Shown: one piece after another, positions 1-11,387 of the stretch
Numbering within the stretch: position 1 is the stretch's first letter
How the letters are laid out: every line of letters begins with the position of its first letter
Source: Medicago truncatula
Lineage: Eukaryota > Streptophyta > Magnoliopsida > Fabales > Fabaceae
DNA: 64,000 nt
Assembly: GCF_003473485.1 (NCBI RefSeq)
Contig: NC_053044.1
Location: forward strand, 57,266,091 to 57,330,090
Reading direction: 5' to 3'
Translations under genes and position numbers: made by a program
Notes under the pieces: generated by a model
Databases searched by the model: none
What the model was told of the DNA's origin: nothing
Seen by the model: the letters and a program-made list of their open reading frames with translations, nothing else

Positions 1-109
1 TTTGACCAAAGAAAAATATACAATAAAATTAAAAATATTTTGGCCAATAAATACCCATGACAAATTAATTGTCATTGACCAAAATAATATAACTACAAAA
101 TTACGAGTA

Positions 110-262
110 AGTCAATTTAGTTAAATTTGAGAGTGTCTTATAAATTAATTTGTGAGTTAAAAATACGAGTAAGTCAATACGAGTTATATTGAATAAGTCC
201 CTACAAAATGCATGCAAAGTCAATTTAGTTAAATCTCGAGTAAAATTTGAGAGTGTCTTGCA
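110..262. repeat. short imperfect direct duplication
   Basis: A motif beginning GTCAATTTAGTTAAA and continuing to TTTGAGAGTGTCTT occurs at 111-139 and again at 219-260. The second copy has about a dozen extra bases in the middle. It lies in the presumed first intron of the gene at 286-774. No function is evident. Confidence 0.5.
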
Positions 263-285
263 AAATGAGAAAACAAGGATGAAAC

Positions 286-774
286 CTGGATTCCGTTAGG
301 CAACTTGTGCGCCGTGAGAACACGAACAAAAGACTCATTCTCCTGGAACTATTGAGGGCGAAATATTTTAACAGCAGCAACATTTGGCGCAAACTTGAGA
401 AATGAGAACTTGAATGAATCTGAGTCTAACGGACTATGCAAGAAAAGATCCGAATTCGGGTACTCTTTCAGTATCATTTCCAATATTGAAGGTCCCGTTA
501 ATTCGAACCTTCTAGCACCACCAACCAAACACACCGCAATTTTGGATCGTAACAATTCATCTTTCGAAGGTGAATTAGCCGTGTTGATGTAAGGAATGTT
601 GAACAGAAGATTCTTTACGGAAGAAAAAGATGAAAGAGTGTTTATAGTGGGTGCATGGAAAGAGAAGAATATGATAATAGAAAGTAGAGGGATTATCAAC
701 ATAACGAGACCCCAATTAATATCAGAAAACCATTTATTAATTGGACTCGTTAGTTTTTTTGGACTCTTTACCAT
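286..774 (-). pseudogene. 5' exon of DUF7796-type membrane protein, interrupted by in-frame TAG
   Basis: The protein starts at ATG 774 (MVKSPKK). It has one hydrophobic segment at about residues 22-40, so it looks like a type II membrane protein. The family-typical stretch IAVCLVGGARRFELTGPSI follows, then DLFLHSPLD and KIFRPQ. Directly after RPQ is a TAG at 351-349. The same frame stays open beyond it (FVRVLTAHKLPNGIQ) to a plausible GT donor at 285/284, as in the related plant proteins I know. The rest of the gene would lie left of the window. This is either a recent nonsense allele or a pseudogene; a base-call error cannot be excluded. The biochemical function of the family is unknown to me. 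Confidence 0.65.
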
Positions 775-1719
775 CTCCAAGGTAGTTGTTTGATTTATTT
801 TTCTTCTTTCACAAAACCTTGAGGTTGAGGGTATTAGATTTTTGTTTTCCTCTAAGGTAAATTAAATATTTATCACGTGATATATGTAATGATCAGCCTA
901 GCAGAAAAGGAAGTGGTAAATATTTTAAAGCAACTTGTTTTAATTAACAAGTAGTTCCTGGACGACCATTCCTTGAAATTCAAATCATAAGATTTGTTTT
1001 TCTATGAGTGAAAAATCATTTATGTACAGCCACGCACCTCATTTACATATTGAAAGAGAAAAAATAGAGAGAGTTGTGTACCAAATGTGAAAGATTAATG
1101 TTATGATAGGAAGAAGGGGATAGAGAAAATATAAAGGGTTGAATTGATGTTGAAAATTACAGGTGTACAAAGGGTAAATAATTATTCATCCCCACACGCT
1201 ATGGTATGTTGCCATTCAAAGATTTTATTTTATTTTTGCTATGAGCACCTTCCAAAATAATTTACTCTGGAATGGTGTAATATATATGTTTTGAAATGGT
1301 GTGTAATTAGGGTGTGTATTATACAAGTTAAAATGTCCGTTGGCAAAGGCTGAAGTAGCATAGCTGCTTATGTTGTTGTTTAAGAGTAGCACAATGCTTT
1401 TGTGTCTACTGTTTTATGGTGAGGCTTACGTTACCCTCTCTTATTTAGAGGGTAATTTACCCTCTCATGATATCAACCAATCAAAATGTAATATACATAG
1501 GTAACATTAAATGTCAAATAAATGAGTATATTTTTTCTAAAATTAAAAGAGTTAATCTTAATTTTTTTTTTTTGAAGGAGAGTTAATCTTAATCATAAGG
1601 TAACTTTTAATACTTTTAATTTTTATTTAATTTTTTTTTTTTTGAAACAACAAATGATTTAATTTTTTTTTATATTAAGGTGTTCAATCTTAATTAATTT
1701 ACACTACAAGACTTAAAAC
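775..1719. other. AT-rich intergenic stretch
   Basis: Presumed promoter side of the minus-strand DUF7796-type exon. There are many stop codons in all frames, several poly-T runs and no recognisable coding similarity. Confidence 0.5.
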
Positions 1720-2340
1720 AAATTTTACAAGTCGGTGACAGTGACTTTGGGAGATATATTTGGAGATTCCAACAAATCACGACACCAATGTAGAGCCTAA
1801 TGGATGTTATCGTCCTTCTCATACAACATATAATCAAATGCAATAAAGTGTGTCAAATCGGTAGAAGTGATACCAAGTTGCATATCTGATATTGAATCCC
1901 TGAAACATTAATGCATATATCTATGAGGTGCATTATAAATATGTTTGATAGCAGTTGCACTTCACCCATTTGTATTATGTAAAATGGTCATAATATCTTT
2001 TGGAAGGATAATTGAGGTTATCAACTCACGAAGGCTTAAGCCATCTCATTGTTGTGTTCTCCATCCCTAACTCTAAGGCTTAAATTACCAATACTCGACA
2101 AATAAACGCTCACTCAAAACATATGCTCACATTTCATTAAACCAACTATTTTATATTTGCACAACTTCTTGTACTCGATATATGAACCTCATATTTCACA
2201 TGTCAATGTAACAAAAATATTCTGACATTTCATCCTTTCTTTGATTTTTCAACAACAATAGTAAATCCTAACTTCCTTACTTCATCTCGAACCCATGTCA
2301 ACAAATCGTCTAGTGAAGTAAACTTTCTTTCAGAGTTAAA
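1720..2340 (-). pseudogene. relic of MULE transposase with FAR1-type N terminus
   Basis: Broken reading frames on the minus strand resemble legume Mutator-like (FAR1/MULE) transposases. Near 2340-2280 one reads FTSLDDLLTWVRDE, near 2250 GFTIVVEKS, near 2190 a GSYIEYKK-like piece, and near 2030 a NHEM-like piece. At about 1790-1730 one reads RDLLESPNISPKVTVTD, which resembles the catalytic-core region where a predicted host transposase reads W-x-L-x-x-L...PKV(I/V)VTDRD. Stops and frameshifts separate the pieces, so it is dead. I recognise it from family knowledge; no search was run. Confidence 0.5.
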
Positions 2341-3758
2341 ATGTATCTAATAATCAATAAAATGATTCATAACTAGAGGGGGCACATCGGCTTTGACACT
2401 GCTGTAAGGATTATAAACTGAAGATCGAAGAACTTCGACTTTTGCATTGTCAGAAGGATTACCTAAAATTTGAGGTGTGAGGTTTGACTTCACATCCATA
2501 TGAGGAACCTCGACTTTCACATCATCAAGGTCATCCAAAACTTGAGGTGCAAGGTTTGTATTCATATCGACAGACGGTTCCACAATTTGAGGTGTGTCAA
2601 ACTAGACGAGGGGTATCAACGAGAGCATCCATAACTGAAACAGTGCAAACTACAGTCAGAAATCTAGTCTATTTATGTGTCACCAAAATTCAATTTATTT
2701 AATCTAAATTATGTAATTAAAAAATATGGATTTTATATAATCTGAACGGTGCCGACACAAATTTGGTGACGTGAATCAAACAAAAATGCTTAGAAAACAA
2801 ATGAGGAATATTTTATAGTCATATTGCCTTACATTTAGACGAAAATTGTGTGTTTGAAGTCCATTGATGCTCACACTGTGCTTTGAAATCACGTTTTTTT
2901 GTTCGTCAAAATGAGGGTATTTTAGGAGATGTATGGGTGGAAGGTGACAAAGGTTATAAGCCCATAAGGTTCTAGCTTCTAAGAAAAACACACATACACA
3001 TAAAGGGGGTTTAAATTATATATTCCGAAGGCGGAAAACACGCTCGGGATTATATAATTTGATTTTTTTTTATTTTAAAAAAGGATGAATTGTTAGAGAA
3101 GGGGTTCAAAAAGATAAATATCCATTTTAGATTTTATAATCATAAACAAAATCTAAATGAGGTCAAATTATTAAATCGGAGGGCGCAAGAGAAGTGAACA
3201 TATAGGATGAGAAAAGAAATTCCTTCAAATTCTTTATTCTATCACCAACCCATTTTACTTCTAAGAAAAAATAATAAAAAATATTTAAATATATTTTTCG
3301 TCCTTTATCTTTTATCAAAAATTCATTTTGGTTCTTTATCTTTGTCAATATCGTTTTACTTCTTTATTTTTTTTTTTAAAATCGTTTAAGCATCTTTTTA
3401 AAAGTTTGATATCTCAATCCTTTTTTTTTTTTTGAATAATGATGTCTCAGTCCTTTAGATATATCAAAATGAATGAAAATAAGGACTATAATATCACACT
3501 CTTAAAAAGATGAAGGACTGCTATGATTTAGAGAAAAGATAAATGACCAAGAAGAATTTTAGAAGTAGATAAAATAAAATCCTCTCAAAAAAAAAAAAAG
3601 TAGATAAAATAAAACAAAAAATATATAAGCCAAGAAAAAAAGCTATCAAGCAGCAACCCATGCACTACGGTGGCATTTTTGGGTTTAACTCCGGACAGTG
3701 TAGCTGAAACTTTCCATTCATTCAGGTATAGTCTAAGCAGCAACCAAGATCAAAAGCA
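2341..3758. other. intergenic stretch upstream of the WD40 gene
   Basis: AT-rich with poly-A and poly-T runs near 3060, 3370, 3420 and 3590. The small open frames here lack similarity to anything I know. Positions 2347-2600 hold repeated VE-VP-like words on the minus strand and may extend the MULE relic. The 5' UTR and promoter of the WD40 gene must lie at the right end, but no convincing TATA box could be fixed. Confidence 0.4.
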
Positions 3759-6700
3759 ATGCAAGCTGTATCATCTGGTATCGGATATGGTCTCAAATAT
3801 CAGGTCAATTTCACAATTCTCATTATTCACCCCCCACTCTCCATTAATTAATCCAATTATTATCATTCCCTTTAATCACTGTTTTGATTGTCTTGTCTAG
3901 GCTAGATGCATATCAGATGTGAAAGCAGATACAGATCACACAAGTTTCCTCGCCGGAACTCTTAGCCTTAAAGAAGAAAATGAGGTATATTAATACACAC
4001 GCATGCTCCAATTCAGTTTTCACTGGATTTGATCTTAATTGAGTGAATCGTTACATACATCACATTTACAAATTACAGGTACATCTTATTCGGCTTTCGG
4101 CAAATGGAACCGAACTTTTCTGTGAGGGACTGTTTTCGCATCCCAATGAGATCTGGGACCTTGTTTCTTGTCCTTTTGATCAACGCATTTTCTCAACCGT
4201 CTATTCCAACGGTATGAAAACATGTCTGTTTACTTTAATTTTCGTAGATAGTTTGTGCTTCTCGAGCATCAATTTCTTTTACTGTATGATTGACTTATTT
4301 AAGCATAGGTAGGCTTTTCTGATACTATTTGAGAGAGCTTTTTGAAATGACTTGTGACATGTCCATAAGCTGTTTTCGGCTTATTTCTATAAGCTCTCTG
4401 GGATAGTTTATGAAAATAACTGTAGCTTATATCAAAACAATTTGACTTTATTTTCTTTGTTGTAGAAATAACTTATATGTAAGCACTTAATTAAACTTGT
4501 TAGAAACTAGAAAAACTTCTGATTGCCTTTTGTTGATATAGGTGAAACCTATGGAGCAGCAATATGGCAGATTCCGGAGTTATATGGCGAGTTAAATTCT
4601 CCTCAATTAGAGAAAATTACATCTCTTGAAACTCAATCTGGTAAGATCAAATGGTGAGTATGCAATTCCCTTGTGCAGATTTCTTCGTTTATATATATAT
4701 ATATATATATATTTTATTTTTTTTGAAAACTCGGTATCCGATCCAAGAATCGACTAATCCGAGGGGACCAATCCCACCGCCCACTTGCGGGGGTTTCTTC
4801 GTTTATATTGTTTTGCACTTAAGCTTCTACCATAGACTGTCTCATTGCCTAAGGTTTAGGAAGTTGTCAGAAGACGTTGAGAAAATTTATGTGCAGAAAT
4901 TAGTTTAATTATTTTGATTAAGCTACACGTGATTTCTCTATTTCACACTGTTGGACTACTCTTTTTGGCTACGTCGAAAATTTTGCTTGAATTATTTTAC
5001 AACTTTCCTCTTTAGTATATGTTTGTTATTCACATTTATATGGTCTTTTACCCTTTCTTACTGAACATTTACTACCAAGCAGTATTCTTTGGTGGCCAAC
5101 TGGAAGGCACGATAAATTGATTAGCATCGATGATGAAAACCTATGCTTGTGGAGTTTGGATGTTTCCAAGAAAACTGCACAGGTATGAAGTTTATGGTGT
5201 GCTATATGCAGTTTGTGAGATTGATACATACGCACCACAAAAACACACGTATGTTATACTTGCATACATATACATATCAGTTCAAAATCCAAAAAAGAAA
5301 ATACATATCAGTTCAAAGTCACAAGTTATTATTATTCAAGTTACCGTTACGTGTCATAATAAACCAACAAATGAACCCTTACCACGAAGGGTAGGAAAAC
5401 ATGCTGACTTGGGAGAGTAAACCATGAAAGATTATCTGTTCTTGCAAAAAAGAACCAAATAGTTTCTCTCTGGACTCTAGGCATTTAAAATACAAAAGTG
5501 AAGGGGAAAATATTTTATATTCCTGTAATTGATATTTATGAACAACTAATTAGTTTGTAACTATTACCGAATCATAAAATGTTGTTTGAATGAGAGGCAT
5601 TTTAGAAAACGAAGGGCTGTTGATGAGTGAAGATATTGGCCAATGGATTTCTCCAAACAACTGTTAACCTGTGATGCCACAGTTTATGATATAGGCCACT
5701 GAGAACGGATTACATATTGTCCATAAGGGATCTAATTTTGTTCCCTGCAAGAGTTTAATTTGCATAGGAAAAGTCAACATTGATACTAATTGCCATTCTG
5801 AATGCAAGCCAAACACCACAAAGTTTTATACGAGGTTTCATTAGGACCTAAGATTTGGGGTTGGGACTTTGATAATCATATGCCTTTATGTTGATAGTCA
5901 CTGCTTTTTTAAAATCTGGTGGAAAATTTAGTGATTTTGACTTAGTACTCCACCCTCCTCTCAAAACATACAAACAACAAAAACCTAGGTACAATCCCAA
6001 GATTCAGCTGGTATGATGCACAAGTTATCTGGAGGAGCATGGGATCCACATGACATGAATTCTGTAGCTGCAACTTCTGAATCATCTCTCCAGTTTTGGG
6101 ATGTGAGAACGATGAAGTATGTTCCTAAATTCATTCTTTAACCGGTTCATTTTGAAATTCATTGTATTTGTTATCTTCCTTCCATTTAAGTAAATTACTC
6201 ATTGCATTTCAAGTTCAGGATCTGGTGTGCTGGAAGAGGGATAAATATTCCCTCAAACCAAGTAATTTTTTTCTGTTAATCAGTACCTGTTGGAATTTCA
6301 TGTCTACTAATTGGATTATTTAAATCACAGGAAGACACTTTCAATTGAATGTTCCCATGTCCGCAGTGTTGACTACCATCCTAGAAAGAACAACATACTT
6401 GTAAGAGTTGAATTTTGTGAGCCTCATTCTACTGATACATGTCTTTATACCTTCTATTTGGTTTTATAATATCTGTGTCTGAGATGGTATATATTGCTAA
6501 AATTTTCTGAAATTCACCCAATGATATAATATGGATTGGCAGCATTTATTGTTGTCATTTAATTAGAGATACAAATATGCACATTACAGATTGCTGTTTT
6601 TGTGTCCTAGCGTCAAAATACATGAATTTTTATAGATGGGTTTGATCACTTTGATTTTTGATCGAGTTTACAGAAGAAACTGTCTTCTAGAGTGTAAAAT

Positions 6701-7898
6701 TCAACGTCTTTTTGTTCATGTTGGAAAAATTGAATTGCTATGTTATTTACAGGTTACAGCAGAGCATGAGTCAGGGATACGCATTTGGGATCAAAGAAAA
6801 CCAAAAGTTCCAATCCAAGAGCTTCCAGGCCACACACATTGGTACCTGTCATGTATAGTTTTCAAGCTTATTTTATTTTTTTTATTTGAAAGGGAAAAAA
6901 AATGAAAGAGAAAAGAAAGTAGAACAGAAAACAGCTTTGCTACTAGTGCTTCCCATTTGTTGTTACGATCAGGCTTTTAATGCACAAATAACCTACCTAC
7001 TTTTTTTATTTCATTAAAAAATATCCAATGAAAATAAACTATTTGATGGCAGTTTTTCTTTTTCAGACATCTGATTAGCGATATGTATTACTTGTATTGC
7101 CAGGACATGGATTGTCAAGTGTAACCCAGAGTATGACGGAATGATCCTGGTCCTCCTCTCCCTCCCTCCTTCTCTCTCTCTAAATTTAATATATCACACA
7201 CAAATAAATACGGACAAGGGACCTCTGCAACAAACTTTTTTTTAGGATTGAGATAAGCTTATTTTTTGTAGAGTTTTTCTACGCACTTGTATGCACAGAC
7301 GCACTGGTGAAAGGTGGGCTATATTATAAATTTTCATGTTGTGGAATATAAAGTTATCTGTCATTGAATTTGGATATTTCAGAGTGCTGGAACGGATTCG
7401 ACTGTCAACTTGTGGTCGGCCTCGATAAACCATGATGAGTTACCAACTGAAAGGTCATATTCTTATCTTTAGATATCATTATATATTTTTATGTAGTTTT
7501 TATTCATCTTTGCTCGCATATTTGGCAGCCAAGCAGAGTCATCTGTCAGTTTGGTTGATCCACTGCTTAATACATACAGCGATTATGAAGACAGTATTTA
7601 TGGTAAGAGCTTCTGGCTTTTAATCGATGATCTTTAGAGACTATCCATGATCTTTATAGACTATAGACTATGTCATATAAAAAAAAATCATTTTACAGGG
7701 CTTACATGGAGTTCTCGTCAACCATGGATTTTTGCATCTTTGTCCTATGACGGAAGGGTAAGAAAACGAGCAAATCTTATTGCTTACATGTTTAGGAAAA
7801 TATAATTATTTCCCCCAAATAAACTGATCTAAATAACCACTTTACTTTTCAAACAGGTGGTTCTAGAATCTATGAAGCCTTTCATCTCCAAAAAATGA
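3759..7898 (+). CDS. EIPR1: WD40-repeat protein, EIPR1/TSSC1 family (Arabidopsis XIW1-like)
   Basis: Thirteen exons: 3759-3803, 3901-3984, 4079-4211, 4542-4653, 5083-5182, 5989-6116, 6331-6400, 6753-6841, 7104-7149, 7383-7453, 7529-7602, 7699-7757, 7857-7898. They encode 350 aa, the normal family length. The start MQAVSSGIGYGLKYQ was chosen because it matches the family N terminus; an open frame from 3670 has no ATG. WD40 landmarks are NEIWDLVSCPFD (about 69-80), LSGGAWDPHDMNSVAATSES (about 174-193), HVRSVDYHP, GIRIWDQRKP, GTDSTVNLW and the C-terminal SLSYDGRVV. Animal EIPR1 binds the EARP/GARP endosomal tethering complexes; a plant homologue, XIW1, binds exportin XPO1 and affects ABA signalling (family knowledge). 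Introns 3 and 4 hold a MITE remnant and a SINE. Confidence 0.92.
4316..4515. repeat. degenerate MITE of the 'aagctnttt' legume family in intron 3
   Basis: The sequence carries repeated words of the type CATAAGCTGTTTT, GGCTTATTTCTATAAGC and AAGCACTTAATTAA. These recur at 40378-40470, 48015-48260 and 63230-63450. No intact termini or target duplication could be found, so class (hAT-like or Tourist-like) is undecided. Confidence 0.5.
4680..4808 (-). mobile_element. SINE-like retroposon in intron 4 of the WD40 gene
   Basis: A 15-bp direct repeat TTTCTTCGTTTATAT flanks it (4680-4694 and 4794-4808). Read on the minus strand, the body starts CCCGCAAGTGGGCGGTGGGA and ends in TTTTCAAAAAAAA, followed by an AT tract. 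Long target duplication plus a poly-A tail is the LINE-machinery signature. The body is recognisable as a widespread legume short element; its exact family name was not established. Confidence 0.75.
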
Positions 7899-9004
7899 TG
7901 TTCAACATCATCGCGTTGATGTTACCATTTGTCATCTTGTTGTGTATGTCAGTAATTTCCTGCCTCTAGAGTCTTGAGATAAACAGATGGGTTGAAGACT
8001 CAACACAGTTGTTGGTGGGTTTGATGTTGGTTAACAGGATTAGATGTTACATTGGCATGACATCCTTGACCAAGAATCATCCATAGATTAGAAATCAACA
8101 ATTTTTTGGTTGAATTTTTATCTTTCAACTTGAATTTTATAGTCTGAATTGTGATTTCTATCATATTATTTGGTTTGACATCCATGTTATGTAATTCATG
8201 AAGTCATTATGTAATCTATGGAACTACATATTATTTATGTATCTTCCCAATTCGTCTTGTAGTTTATAAAATGGTACATGAAATGGGATTAGCGCTCCAA
8301 GTGTGAATCTCAACATCAAAATGAAGACCGCTTCTTTTCCCACCGTATGAGTTTCTTGCTCGCCCTATGTAGTTCGGATTATAGAATTTGAATGGCATAA
8401 ATACCCATAAAAACCTCCAAAATACACTGAACATTTTGGATTTTAGAATCCGAATAGGAATGGCAAGAAATTCATAGGGTGAGAAAAGTAATGGCTCAAA
8501 ATGAATCCGGTAAAGAGAGCACATGTATCCTTTCCACGTACATGATTCACCTTATTTCTGAAATACATATGTAGACGGAAGAAAGAAAGAAAAAAACAGT
8601 TTTTGTTCATTTATACACACATCTAGCGGGGGGGGGAAACTGTGTACTTTAGAAAGTGGGAAAAATTTGTTCTCTACTAAATCATTTGGCGTCCACCACC
8701 ATGCAGTTAGGCAAAAGACTATTGGGATCATGAAATGCGAACCTTTGGTTTTGTTGTCTCTGAAATTTTACATCCTAAATTTTGCATTAGTATCTGAGTG
8801 AACAGTTATTCACTTCATGGGAGCAAGAAATTAGTCTTCACCTTTGATGAATAACTTTTTTTTGTGGACAAGTTTTGACAATATTATATGTTCTTTAAAA
8901 AAAAAAAAAAAGACAATATTATATGTAAATGTGTATAATGAATCGGTTGTTAGAATGCTAATAATTTTTTTATTTTATTAACAATTGTGATATTTCATTT
9001 TACT
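7899..9004. other. 3' flank of the WD40 gene and intergenic DNA
   Basis: Holds the presumed 3' UTR (7899 to about 8270) and the foldback element at 8323-8500. An A-rich run lies near 8898. No other gene signal was seen. Confidence 0.45.
8323..8500. repeat. foldback element, ~55-bp imperfect inverted repeat
   Basis: The left arm (about 8330-8388, CTTTTCCCACCGTATGAGTTT...) is complementary to the right arm (about 8440-8490, ...CATAGGGTGAGAAAAG) with scattered mismatches. The arms surround a ~50-base loop. It looks like a small MITE or foldback element 3' of the WD40 gene. No target duplication was resolved. Confidence 0.55.
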
Positions 9005-9120
9005 AGAGTCATAAGTAAGAGTCCTCGTAAGTTTAGCTCAGTTGGCATAAACAATGCATAATATATGTAAAATTTGGGATTCAAACTCCAACCAGTATAA
9101 AATAAAGAGTCATAAGTAAG
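9005..9120 (+). mobile_element. tRNA-derived SINE with perfect 15-bp target duplication
   Basis: Direct repeat AGAGTCATAAGTAAG at 9005-9019 and 9106-9120 flanks an 86-bp body. The body has a pol III A-box-like TTAGCTCAGTTGG (about 9031) and a B-box-like GGGATTCAAACTCC (about 9076). No tRNA cloverleaf is present, so it is a SINE and not a tRNA gene. Its tail is a short AAAATAA instead of a long poly-A, and the body is degenerate, suggesting some age. Confidence 0.78.
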
Positions 9121-10975
9121 AAAAGTAATTGTAACCATAGCTACAAATTCATAGAATTCTATTAATTGTAAGAAACTACTTGTACTCTAAAGAAATATAT
9201 TAGGCAGTTCCATAATGGATGTCCCCTTCAGCTATAATCCAATAATTTGCACCAACTTGACGTTACTCAAAGCCACTAAGCCTATGTTGTGTTTGAGACC
9301 AGGTAGTTAAAACATAAAGTAGCTTGCTAAATTGTGGTCCTCAGTCCTCACTCGTCAAGAGGATGTAGAATAAAGATAATGGTGTTGTTGTAATGCCATG
9401 CCCTGTTATGCATACGTGGCCATGCTCCTCTCAACTTCCACTTTGAATTTAGGATATAATAATGAAGAATAACATATCACAATTTGGTCTCCTAGTTGAA
9501 GAGCAAACCAAGTAATCTCAGTTGCAAGCTGACTTGTTTTTGTTTGCCACGTAAAGAGCTTGATCACCATAAATTTTTTAGTACCACGTAAGCTTGTACT
9601 TCTTTTGACTCAGCTTCTTATCCAGTATCCACAATTTCTCATTCTCATGGTCAACAGGTGCTTTGACGTGTCCTCGTGGCAATTTTGATGGACACGTGGC
9701 GGGATTATGTTTAACAAAGTGTGGAAGGGAAGACTTGGAGCATTTTGTAGTGACTAGACGTGAGGATGGGTTGTGGATAAGTTGTGAGGACTTTTTGGTA
9801 TCCAGCGTGGATTTGATTTCGAGTCTATTTCTTGTATTTCCCTTGTATGGCCACGTTATCTTGGTGGCGAGTATTTGATCTTGTGTTTCAAATGTCTTCT
9901 AACACGAGGATATCTTAGGAGTGAATTGACATGTTGATATTCCAGTTCTCTAATCAACTGAAATTAAAACACTACTACTATTAAGACTCAAAGTGTCTCG
10001 ATTATAAGAGCAACACTACACATAAATTTCTAGCATAAAGTATATAACATTTCTTTGTTGAATCAGTAGTATATAACATTTATAATGTTCGAAAGCATAA
10101 ATACAAATTTTATAATTGAGAACTGATTTAGGATGTTTTTATTGAGAAAAGATGATATGTACCAATAAAAATTGAGTATAGTTAATGAATGTTAACATAG
10201 TTAATAATACTAAGTTGATTTATTTGAAATGTCATAAGTTCAATTTTTGTCTTCTATGTGAGGATCATTTTTGTAGATGATATACAAGTACATCTATAAG
10301 TCTTTTTTTTTTTTTTTTTAAGAAAATCAATAAATTTTCTTTGAACATTGATGTCTGCTCTAACTCTGGTGAGCCTTCACAGCTCAACTCACCTAAAACT
10401 TTTTATCATAAAAATAAATATTTATGTAAATTATCCATATAAATATTCAAATTGTCGTTTTTGTCCCTATAAAAAACTAGTATGTTTATTAGTCGGTGTA
10501 ACATTTTTTTTGTTTAACATTTTTAAGGACTAGAAAATGCAGACGAATTTTTTTTCAAGAATAAAAAATGTTGATGGAAAAATTTACAAGACTAAAAATG
10601 GTGATGAAATTTTCTACACTAACTAAAAAGTCCGTTTTTTTTTTTAGAAATTAAAAACAAAATTAGAGATATTTATAAAGTTGATTTACTTAATTAACAT
10701 TAACATAAGAAAAAGAGTATTGGATAGAAATTTCTAAAAAGGGTTATAATATAAACTTAGATGACAATTTGTTAAATTTGTATTGGATGACAATATATCT
10801 CCATTATCTCTAACTTAGTCCAATTTTCTTCCTATCATATTTCCTTAATTAATTTATACTGTAGTAGTTAATAATATTCCATCATCTCTTAGAAGAAGAA
10901 AATAAATTTTTATTGGATGAGAATGTGGTGTTTCTCAAGTCTGATCCAACAAAGATACCGACGACGTTAGAAGAA
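9121..10975. other. intergenic DNA without recognisable genes
   Basis: AT-rich with poly-T near 10300 and 10635. A slightly GC-richer stretch at 9600-9880 is open in one frame for 71 codons but shows no conserved domain. Nothing else was seen. Confidence 0.45.
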
Positions 10976-10979
10976 AAGA

Positions 10980-11047
10980 CACGTGGCGGAAGGAAATTGG
11001 AATAGTAGGAAGGAGAGAAGTGGTGGTGGGACCCAGATGCTCACGTG
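10980..11047 (+). promoter_or_regulatory. two G-boxes upstream of ESV1
   Basis: CACGTG occurs at 10980-10985 (context ACACGTGGC, ABRE-like) and at 11042-11047, about 400 and 340 bp before the ESV1 start codon. G-boxes are bound by bZIP and bHLH factors including PIF and ABF types. Regulation of ESV1 by them is inference. Confidence 0.5.
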
Positions 11048-11085
11048 TATATGTATAGACAGGGCAAATCTGGGAATCGGTAGCC

Positions 11086-11208
11086 ATGGTCGAATCACTT
11101 CCCGGATCTCATCACTTCAACCACATTCACATTCATAACCCTCTCAATTTCGAACATTCTACACTCTCAAATCAAACATTTCAAAACAATTATTCCATTT
11201 CCTCATAA
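11086..11208 (+). promoter_or_regulatory. candidate upstream ORF (40 codons) in the ESV1 leader
   Basis: ATG at 11086 in the context GCCATGG (strong Kozak-like) opens a 40-codon frame ending in TAA at 11206-11208, 180 bp before the ESV1 ATG. It is rich in His and Asn and has no known homologue. Whether it is in the mRNA depends on the transcription start, which the sequence does not fix. Confidence 0.35.
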
Positions 11209-11387
11209 CATTTACTCTTCCAATTCCATTTTTTTTAACCTCATTCTCACTCATTGTTATATTTTAAGCAAAACAAAACAGTTATAGCTCGTAAAAGAAA
11301 GAGGAAGAGTATTTGGAAGTTAGTTACACTTACACATTGCATTGTACTTGATTTGTCAATGTTACTAATTTAATTTAATTTAATTTA

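Noticed and set aside
3660..3707. Upstream ATG (3660) as start of the WD40 protein
   Set aside because: Its frame closes at TGA after 15 codons. The ATG at 3759 gives the conserved family N terminus.
9020..9105. Possible tRNA gene (A and B box-like words)
   Set aside because: No cloverleaf can be drawn, and the 15-bp direct repeats mark it as a SINE. The same applies to 27121-27263 and 62799-62900.
9663..9878. 71-codon open frame in slightly GC-richer DNA
   Set aside because: No conserved domain, non-standard start, no intron or neighbour support. Probably chance.
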